A stretch of DNA of 64,000 bases, from NCBI RefSeq assembly GCF_042186555.1, contig NC_133328.1:614525244-614589243 (forward strand), read 5' to 3'. This stretch comes from Aquarana catesbeiana. Its lineage: Eukaryota; Chordata; Amphibia; Anura; Ranidae. The translations under genes were made by a program, and so were the position numbers. This document shows, piece by piece, positions 56,254 to 64,000 of this stretch. The notes below the pieces were generated by a model. The model was not told where the DNA came from. It made no database searches and saw only the letters and a list, made by a program, of their open reading frames with translations. Position 1 is the stretch's first letter, and each line of letters opens with the position of its first letter.

Positions 56254-57250
56254 TTGGTGATCCTGCCAGTCACTTAGACTTTCTTCTTGGTGGAAGTGAT
56301 CTGCAGCCTCAGAGAATCTGCATGATTGCCAACACAGCGCTGCACATTGCTCTGCTTCAGGGAGGGGGCATGGTAAGCGGAGCTGCGAGTCAAGAATCTG
56401 ATCCGCACTGCAGGCAGCAACACAGATGCTTGACCGACAGCTTCACCCGACTCTGCATGGCCTGGGGGGGGGGGGGGACTGAAGTGACGTCCACATGACA
56501 TGTGACACTGCAGCTTAACCCCATCCCAGACCATGAGGAGAGGGTAAAATTAAGAAATGTGATCATGTGACCTAGAATAAAATAAGGTATTTATGACATT
56601 ATTGAAGCATTTCTCTACAAATGACCTGCTGGTGGTGTGCCCACTTCAATTGACATTTTTAATATCTGCTTAGACTTTAGCTTCAAATCATCCGATATGT
56701 TCCTCTAATGTGAGAGTTCCTTATTTCGAGACGTCACAAATCAAGCAGTCAGAGAAAAGGGAAGTCTACCTCTCTAAATGAGGAAGAACTTGTACAACGC
56801 CTTCCTATACAGGCCATGTTATTAGCTTGACCTGCATCCTGTGCAGAAAAAAAAAAAAACAACAAAAACGCTTCTTCCATCACTATGCACCAAAGGATTA
56901 TGGCAACAGAATGTCAGTTTGCATTATAGACAATGGAGCATGTATATGCAAATAACTGAGCAAAGACAATAGTGCATTAATAACAAAATCCCAACTTCCA
57001 CATCCAGCAAATACAGGGAAGTGGGCGAACGCTGGCTGTTTCCCATAAGGAACTTGTGTCTCATAAAATGATAAGCAGTTTCTCAACTAAACTAACCAGT
57101 ACAGTATTTGCATGTAATCTGATCACAACTCCAGTAGATCAGAAAAAGAACCCAATTGCCCAAACAAAGGGCCAAAAGGGTGCCGGCATAACACAACACA
57201 CTGTGACCAGAGCAGCTCACTGTCACCATAGTGATGCTTTACTGCTCTAG
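56254..57250. other. unassigned interval
   Basis: G run at 56464-56477, A run at 56845-56860. No exon or element ends seen. Confidence 0.4.
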
Positions 57251-57299
57251 GGAGGTGATGGGGATTTTTTTTTTTTTTTTTTTTATTAGATTGATCACT

Positions 57300-57650
57300 A
57301 TATAAGCAATCACTTTCATGAACAGCATTCATTCATGTGCCATTGTGTACAATTGGGAATGGCCACAACTACCACATGGGACAGGACCACTGCAATTGGC
57401 CCTGTACCATGTGACCAATCACAGAGATCACAATAGTACACAAATGGCTATGCATGAAAGCCATTGTGTACAACTAACGTGATTTCTGCTATTGGTCACA
57501 GCGATCACATGGCACCAAGACCCAGCCTGGTAAAACGATCTGATTTCACAGATCGTGCCGTGCAAGTACATCATAGGACATCCACCCTGGATAATGGTGC
57601 TCCTGCTTGGTCATGTCGTTATAATATTCCGGGTGGGAGGTGGTTAAAGC
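57300..57650. repeat. TTAACCACTT-family fragment
   Basis: Ends GGGTGGGAGGTGGTTAA near 57648. The interior has CCATTGTGTACAA repeated three times in inverted and direct order, and ACATGGCACC, ACCATGTGACCAATCAC blocks. Confidence 0.5.
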
Positions 57651-57663
57651 CAACTTCAGAATA

Positions 57664-58020
57664 AATTGGGGTAGGGCTGGGGAAAAAATCGATTTAAATC
57701 TTGAATCAAGTTGAGAGGTCAAATCGATTCAAAATTTAAGCAAATCGATTTTCTTAGATTTTTTTTTTTTTCACCGTGCCGGTCCTGAGGAGCTGCGGGC
57801 AGGAGTTTTTAGGCGAGGCCGCGGCTTCGGCCTAGTCTGCGGACTAGGCTGAAGCCTCGCCTAAATACTCCTGCCTGCAGCTCCCCAGGACCAGCGCTGA
57901 CACCGCACCGGTCCTGAGGAGCTGCGGACAGGAGTTTTTAGGTGAGGCTGCGGCTTTGGCCTAGTCCGCGAGGCTGGACGCCCCGTGAATCGAGTTCTTT
58001 TAAGAAAATCTCCAGCTCCC
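57664..58020. repeat. GC-rich hairpin repeat with three copies of one block
   Basis: GGTCCTGAGGAGCTGCGGGC (57780) is followed by its inverted copy (57845-57893, CTGCAGCTCCCCAGGACC) and then a third, direct copy (57908-57975). Before it, AAATCGATTTAAATC-type motifs repeat. Family not identified. Confidence 0.65.
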
Positions 58021-58122
58021 CTGCACTACAAAAAAATAAAGTAAACTAAAAGGAAGTCTTTTTTTTTTTTTTTTTTGTCAGGTATTTATTGCTGTCTCTG
58101 CCCCCCCCCCCCCCCCCTCCCT

Positions 58123-58430
58123 AGAAAGATTCAGCCTCTCTATTTTTCCTGTTTACCATTATCATCGAAAGTGAAAATCCCAAATTTTGGGTTGACACCA
58201 GTACAGTAAAAGAGAGGAAATTTTCCAATGGGGACACTAGTTCTGAATTCACTTTGTAGGGATTTCCTCTCACTTCCTGTTTTGGCTATGGGACAGGAAG
58301 TTAGGAGAAATCTCCCCAAGGGGACATAGATGGCTAGAAAAAAAAAAAACTGACGGGGGTTATAACCCTCCCATACTCTATCCAAAATGAAAAAAATAAA
58401 AAAGTTCTGCCTTTAGTTCTACTTTAAATG
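58123..58430 (-). mobile_element. TTAA MITE, same family as 15867-16200
   Basis: Ends GCCTTTAGTTCTACTTTAA at 58410-58428. Shares AAATCCCAAATTTTGGG, CACTTCCTGTTTTGGCTATG and GGGGGTTATAACCCTCCC with the family. A C run is at 58099-58117 just before it. Confidence 0.65.
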
Positions 58431-58830
58431 CTGATTAACTTAGCGACCGCCCACCATAGATATACTGCAGCAGGGGCGGCCGCTCTGTGCCAGATCATGT
58501 ACCTAATGCGTAATCTGATACTTCTGGGGCGCACCACCAGTGGTTGACTCTCACTGTGTCCAATCAGCGTGTCCGCCGGAACCCGCCGATCGTTCAGGAG
58601 AAAGGCAGAATGGTGGTCTGCCTATGTAAACAAGGCAGATTGCCATTTAGTGAGAGGGGAATGTGCTGATCCTGTGTTCCTGCTAAGCAGCGTCTGACTG
58701 TCATCAGTGCCAAGGAGATGGAGCGCAAGCTTCTGGCTCCACTCAGCCCACTTGGCAGTGGTCGGTTTAGAGCGGCTTTCCTCGTGGATGACGTCACTAC
58801 GTAGCGGGGGGCCGTGGTTACACGTTTAAG
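58431..58830. repeat. 'agcgaccgccc' ranid repeat
   Basis: Starts AACTTAGCGACCGCCC and includes ATCATGTACCTAATGCG and the TTCAGGAGAAAGGCAGAATG block. Partly related to the TTAACCACTT group. No clear end. Confidence 0.4.
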
Positions 58831-58919
58831 GGCACCACCTCTTTGTCAAACCAATAGGGGGATAATAATGCATTACTATTTAACTAAACCCATTCGATTT
58901 TTACTCAACGAAAATGATT

Positions 58920-59110
58920 TTAGGGTCAGTTCACATGTAGTCCAGTGCGGTTTTTTTTTTCTGCATCTAAAACACATTGATAGTAGGTTACATGATTTTC
59001 AATCACATAGTTAACAGTGTGGTCAGTTCCAGTGCGTTCCAGAAAGAAAAAAAAAAAAAGGAGTAGAACATGCTGCAATGTCAGCTGAACCTGGGTCACA
59101 GGAGTGTAGA
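58920..59110. repeat. decayed MITE of the 'ttcacatg' group
   Basis: AGGGTCAGTTCACATGTAGT opens it. ACAGTGTGGTCAGTTCCAGT suggests an internal duplication. A run at 59049-59060. 58831-58919 and 59111-59474 are unassigned. Confidence 0.35.
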
Positions 59111-59528
59111 ACTAACCACATTCCTGTAAACCACAGAAGTATAGGCAAAAAATCTTTGGCCTTACTTCTCCTTTAAGACATTTCCTAGCAAAAGCAAAAA
59201 TCATAACAGGACTATAAAGAGAACAAAAAAAAAAACAGCAAAACTTCATTTGAGCTTTAATTGGTTTCCCCAGTGGCCATATAATTAAAATGGACATGGA
59301 AATCAGATCGTTACAATCAATCTCACCAGAATTTCTCCTCCTGGAAGCCAATGAAATGGTGCACGGCAGATTGCTGTGGTTGGACGTTGATGGAAAGGTT
59401 CAACAAAACTGGCGTAAGTAGGACCAGCATTTTTAGCCAACTCAGGGACATTCAAAAATAAAGTGCGGCTCACAGGGTGGATTTGATTTAAATCACTAGT
59501 AAAATAGCTCGATTTAAATCATAATTTT

Positions 59529-59733
59529 TAAAGAGCGACTGTCATCTCTGTCCCGCAGCGCCTCCTCCTCTGACCCGCTGGTGACTCACCGACAGTCCCA
59601 TTCACTATAATGGGACGGCTGGTGATGTGGCAGTGACCCAACAAGGTGAGGGACGTGGCGGCAGCAGGTGAGTGGACGCCCGCTAACAGGCGCTGCCATG
59701 ATGGATCTGAAATGACAGGTGCTCTTTAAATGT
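59529..59733. mobile_element. MITE (TTTAAAGAGCGACTGTCAT ends)
   Basis: TTTAAAGAGCGACTGTCATC is inverted as ATGACAGGTGCTCTTTAAA. A ranid-like GC-rich interior with CCCATTCACTATAATGGG. It sits inside an older repeat beginning GGTGGATTTGATTTAAATCA (59476). Confidence 0.65.
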
Positions 59734-60558
59734 AAGGACTCAATCATGCTGGTAGTTAGAATCTTTAATATTTACAAACAAGATGAAGGTTTCTGATTTA
59801 GAATAATAAGCTGTCAGGTTAGTAAAACAGCGATATCAGAACAGATTCAAATCATACAGTTTGTAGTGTACATAGATTTGCAAAATAATGACATAAAGGA
59901 ATTTTCCTGAAGGTTTATCTCATGGTTACTGTGAAATTGTGTGAATGCATCAATGCAGTGCATGTTATCTCAGCTAGCAGAGCTTGGATTAATTGAATAT
60001 TGCAGAATATACAGAATATACAGCCTCGTGCTACATAACTAGGCTCCATTTCATGTTGAATAAACTAAATTATTAGGGTATCTTAAATAGATTTTGACTC
60101 CAAAAGCATTTTATTAATTAAAGTTTGGATAATACTAAAATGGCAAAGACACAAGTGTTAACACTTTGTGAATGGATCCTTTTTGGGTAAATTTATAGGA
60201 TTTTCTACTTCTAGCAGGTCAATGATCGATTTTTACATGTTGCTCGGGGTTGCATTGAAATCAGGTCAAAAAAACAAAACAAAAAAAAAAACAAGTTAAA
60301 AAATATAAGGAGTTGCACTTGAACAGAATTGTATTTGACAGATTCATGGAGCTATTTGTTTGCCAATTGGGATCTGACCTTTACTCAAGCTGCGGTCTTG
60401 TACATTCCACCCACAGGGATAATTCTTGGAGGTTTTCCCAATACAAGTCCTCGCAAACAAGCGATCTGACAAATGTTTGTGGAAAGTGTTCCTTTTGTCA
60501 GGAATCACACAAACTGATGCCTGCAAGCTAAATGCAAGCCACTTTCCACAAATATATC

Positions 60559-60560
<2 letters not shown>
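59734..60560. other. unassigned AT-rich interval
   Basis: Probably the remainder of the GATTTAAATC-type repeat at the start (to about 60080). The rest shows nothing. Confidence 0.35.

Positions 60561-60568
<8 letters not shown>

Positions 60569-60637
<69 letters not shown>
60569..60637. repeat. TA microsatellite
   Basis: About 34 TA units followed by a T run, at the left border of the next element. Confidence 0.97.
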
Positions 60638-60640
<3 letters not shown>

Positions 60641-60654
60641 TTTTTTTTTTTTTT

Positions 60655-60870
60655 AGCCTAAAGCTAGATACACTATACAATTTTCTAAAAAAAAAAAAAA
60701 TAAATAAAATAAAATTCCTTTAGATTTACCAAAACCATATAATATGAGGTCAAATCTTAAGAGTTTCAATTTGTATGCAATCAGACAGGCTCTTTCACTC
60801 CATGGTTTTGGTAAATCTAAAGGAAATCAAACAACAAAAGTTGTATAGTTTGTATGGGGTCTAAGGTTAG
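60655..60870. mobile_element. MITE (AGCCTAAAGCTAGATACAC ends)
   Basis: AGCCTAAAGCTAGATACACT, CTATACAATTTT and CCTTTAGATTTACCAAAACC are mirrored by GGTTTTGGTAAATCTAAAGG, AAAGTTGTATAG and GTCTAAGGTTA. An A run (60687-60701) interrupts the left arm. Confidence 0.75.
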
Positions 60871-61039
60871 TCAAGAAAAAAAAAAAAAATCAAAATCAGA
60901 ACGAGAGCATGTGTGCATGCATTTGCGCAAAAATGTGTGTGAAATTGCGTGAACGCATATACGCAAAGATGCACCTAAATACGTGCAAATACATTAAAAA
61001 CAAAACAAAACAAAAACTTCTGAAAAAGTAGATGCTCAA

Positions 61040-61610
61040 GAGGCCTGACAGACACTTTGTAGGAACCAGTGACACTAATAAAGTGATCAGTGTTGAAAAT
61101 ATGCACTGTCACTGTACTAATGACACGGAAGGTGTTAAACATCTAGGGCGATCAAAGGGTTAAACGTGTGCCTAGCCAGTGTTTTTGTGTACACTGTGCT
61201 ACTTTTTCTAGGGGAAGTAAGAGGACTCTAGCCCCTGCTTTGCAGAAACACACATCCCAGAACAGAACTGTGGTGTACCTTGATTACATATGTGCACAGG
61301 GAGCTCACAGGAGCTGGAACTAAAAACAGGTATCAATGACAGTATCGATTGTCAGCACGCATTGAGAACAACACTGGAATTTGCAGTAGAACCCCTGGGG
61401 ACCACCAAAATGTTCTGATGGTCCACAGACCACTGGTTGGCGACTGCTGGCCTAGGCGATCTGAGCTGGAGTGGAAGCAGGTACCTATCAAAACCAAGAG
61501 CTCGCGCCCCCCCCCCCCCCCCCCCCAAAAAAAATGCCATTTGGGGAAGAGGTGGGGGGGCCTTAAGCGGAACGTCCCCTTTTTGGGTAGAGCTCTGCTT
61601 TAAATATAAG
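61040..61610. repeat. ranid repeat fragments
   Basis: ACACTAATAAAGTGATCAGT to GATCAAAGGGTTAAACGTG resembles the middle of the 55421-56249 family. GTCCACAGACCACTGGTTGG resembles a hAT MITE end. TTAAGCGGAACGTCCCC (61563) and AGAGCTCTGCTTTAA (61589) are TTAA-MITE ends. C run at 61507-61527. Confidence 0.45.
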
Positions 61611-63050
61611 GCCAGAAAAAGCTTCCACTACATGATATCACGCACCTAATAACCAGATATCACTTAGAGGCATTTGTTCCATATTGGTAACACTTTAAGC
61701 CGCTTGCATATTCTCACTTTGAAGGAGATTGTTATCGCAAAGGGAGATTGGGGGGGGGGGGGCCCTCATCTGATTGGCTGGTTCTGATGAGATTCAGCGA
61801 TTCGTTACCACGGTCTCTGGTGTTTAATTAGTCTGCTCTTTGGGAGTTCATCCCACTACTGCTAAGCACTGCGTGTTCATTAAAGCAGACTTCAAGGCAA
61901 TCTAGGTTAATCAGTGATGTAAAATTAAATAGATGCATGCATTCATTTCTTCTTTCAAGCTTTAGGACAATTCAGGTAGATGCTTTGAAGGTATAGTTCT
62001 GTGTAAGCATTGGCTGATGTGACACGGAGAAGGGACAACATGGCCATCTCCACCAATGTCACCGAGACTCCATAAAGAAGTGAATGAAGCTCTATAAATG
62101 TCACCCAGAGAACGCATTGCTGCTCGGGTCATTCACAATGAATATTCCATTAATTAAGTCTTCAAAGCGGATCTATCACATGTTTTAATTCTGAACAAGT
62201 AAAGGATTTCAGAAATGACTTTATAATATTTTCAAGCCGCCAAGACTTCAGCTGATGTAGAAAGCTGACCTTTTTTATTTTATTTTAAGAATGACTGAGA
62301 TTCCCTCACTTATGTAAAACATAACTGAGCTTTCAGTTTAAGAAGCAGATAAATAGATTACAGGTGCAACAAAACCTTACAGTGTGTAGGAAAGGCTGTC
62401 CCCTGGCAGCATGCTACAGAGAAGAACTACTATTCCCTACTGTGTGGAAGCAGTGGTGTCTCTGCAGAGGTCCTACTTGCCCCCATAAGGAGTCAGAACT
62501 AGAAGCTCTGCAATCAGTAAAGCTCAGGTCCCCTGCTAATTAGAGAGCTCTAGCTCTGACTCAGCATGGAATGTGGCAGACCTTTGCAAAAAGACCACTG
62601 CTTCCACATTCCTTCTCTGCAGCATGCTGGCAGGGGATAGACTTTTTCACTCAAGGTGTGGCTGCTTTCTATGGGCTTATTTACACTTGGAGTCCTCTAT
62701 GTTGCCTCTCTGTAAAGTGATATGCAGTGTGTCGCTTTTCAGAGTCATTCCAACACACAGCTCAGAGGAGATAGGTTGCCTCCTGGATGCCCGTTGTAAC
62801 CTTGAAAGCCAGCAGAACCGCCCTGCAACCACCTGCATTACACACGGTTTCAGGGCAGTTGTGGCACATCCTTATTAAAATGGTTGAAACCTCAAACATG
62901 AAATATGAACAAAGCAGATCCTGAGTCTATAGTGTGTACTTGTCTCAATTAGGAGCACTGAGTGTCATTTCTGTCTGCTGCTTCATTCCTCTGCTATCTG
63001 CACGAGTCACTTCTGACAAGTTTTCCTGACTAATTCAATTAAAAATACTA
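61611..63050. other. unassigned interval
   Basis: G run at 61751-61763. A 101-codon frame (62573-62878) has no recognisable similarity and no coding signature. No exon seen. Confidence 0.4.
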
Positions 63051-63510
63051 ACAATAACTTACAAAGCCATCCACAACTCTGCCCCGTGCTACATCACTGA
63101 CCTTGTCTCAAAATTCCTCCCAAGACCTCCTGCGCTCTAGTTCTTGTCACCTCCAGGAGACTTCTCCAGAGCCTCTCCCATCCTCTGGAACTCCCTACCC
63201 CAATCTGTAAGACTATCTCCTATCTATCTCCTACTCTGTCCACTTTCAGACAATCCCTGAAAACTCATCTCTTCAGAGAAGCCTATCCGGCCCCCACCTA
63301 ACAACTGTACATTGTATCCATCAGCCCATCTCCCACAGTTATTACCTTTTGTATCTCTTGAACCTGCCCCTTAGATTGTAAGCTCTAACGAGCAGGGCCC
63401 TCTAAATTCCTACAGTAATAATTGCATTGTAATTGTACTGTCTGCTCCTATGTTGTAAAGCACTGCGTAAACTGTTGGCACTATATAAATCCTGTATAAT
63501 AATAATCATT
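63051..63510 (+). mobile_element. L2/CR1-like LINE, 3' terminal fragment
   Basis: Plus strand reads YKAIHNSAPCYITDLVSKFL, a stop, then DFSRASPILWNSLPQSVRLS. This is the typical end of a vertebrate CR1/L2-like ORF2 (Y-K-A-x-H-N-x-A-P-x-Y and W-N-S-L-P). A frame break follows, where FRQSLKTHLFREAY is readable in the neighbouring frame. Then come a stop and the 3' untranslated end (TTAGATTGTAAGCTCTAACG), closing with CCTGTATAATAATAA. This is a dead, 5'-truncated insertion. Fragments at 15290 and 21425 share the tail. Confidence 0.8.
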
Positions 63511-64000
63511 TTGCAGAAAACTTTTTACGAGGGAAAAAAAAAAAAGTCTCCATAACAGTTTTCACACGTGACAAACTCAAACCAAAAAAAAAAAAAAATT
63601 AAGACAAATTATTCTGGTTGTCTGGTGCTGGGGATAATTTGTATGTAATCAGCCTTCCCAGCTTCAGAAACTGGGACAGCTCTGCCATTAGGAACTACAT
63701 AAAAGTTCTTGTTTAGACTGAAATTCTTCAAAGGGTATTGGCAGTACATTAGGTGCCTGAAGATCAAAAGTGAACCTAAGGTGCTGTGTTATCTGTAGCA
63801 GTCTGCTCCCACTCTGTCCTCTTCTCTCCTGGGGGGGGGGATTTAGAGTCGGCCTCCTGCTTCTCAGGGGGTTGTGACAGCGCCTGTAATGGAGCTGACT
63901 GCACAAAGCTTCGCTGTCACTAAACCAGCGTGAGGGCGACTCTTGCGGAAAGCAGCCTCATTTCCCTACAAGCAGCCAGGACTTTATAGACCTCTTTTGT
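63511..64000. other. unassigned interval at the window end
   Basis: A runs at 63533-63545 and 63580-63598, G run at 63832-63840. The last 200 bases are somewhat GC-richer, but no exon can be supported. Confidence 0.35.

Noticed and set aside
62573..62878. 101-codon plus-strand frame
   Set aside because: No similarity I recognise, no splice-site or coding signature; left as chance.

Overview
The window is vertebrate nuclear DNA. It is almost certainly from a frog, and most probably a true frog (Ranidae). The reasons are the density of short TTAA-flanked inverted-repeat elements (the 'TTAA-AGCGGAGTTCC' and 'TTAACCACTTAA' types), the 'AGGCTGGGTTCACAC' type MITEs, several Tc1-like DNA transposons, Penelope-like foldbacks, L2/CR1-like LINE tails and a Tx1/L1-like LINE. 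Species cannot be assigned by reading alone. There are no prokaryotic genes, tRNAs, rRNAs or CRISPR arrays.

The only host-gene content I can support is two short coding exons on the minus strand. Exon A is at 7514-7607 and encodes MGNLIKVLTR...FFLDFE. Exon B is at 3756-3838 and encodes MGNLLKVLTC...FFLDFE. Each has its own ATG, 24 codons plus one base, an AG acceptor and a GT donor. They match the N-termini of the two known isoforms of CYRIB (FAM49B, the RAC1-binding negative regulator of the WAVE complex). The window is therefore most likely the 5' intronic part of a frog cyrib gene. The shared downstream exons lie beyond base 1, and untranslated first exons and promoters lie at higher coordinates. 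A CpG-rich, non-repeat block at about 14490-14735, with a GTGAGT donor on the minus strand, is a speculative alternative first exon.

Between the two alternative exons sits a nested inverted repeat of about 3.2 kb (about 4000-7245). It carries Penelope-type motifs resembling hammerhead ribozyme cores. In the pre-mRNA it could fold into a long hairpin exactly where the splicing choice is made.

The rest is transposon-derived or unassigned. 1-2.3 kb: foldback and GGAGA tract. 2.6-3.4 kb: nested MITEs. 7.9-13 kb: foldback, MITEs, an internally deleted Tc1 and a solo LTR. 15-23 kb: MITEs, a LINE 3' fragment and a tandem-repeat MITE. 23.2-25.1 kb: Tc1 with two nested MITEs. 26-27.6 kb: TA microsatellite plus a 30-bp minisatellite inside an element. 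30.9-32.9 kb: foldback hosting a Tc1. 34-37.6 kb: LINE scraps and purine tracts. 38.98-40.63 kb: a nearly intact Tc1 with a 345-codon ORF. 41.4-48 kb: nested MITEs and a rearranged Tc1. 48.2-52 kb: decayed Tx1/L1-like LINE. 52-61 kb: a succession of MITEs. 63.05-63.51 kb: L2/CR1-like LINE tail.

Nothing suggests the transposase or reverse-transcriptase genes work together with the host gene. Apart from the ORF at 39395-40432 they are visibly broken. All coordinates were read by eye, so element borders marked approximate may be off by tens of bases.
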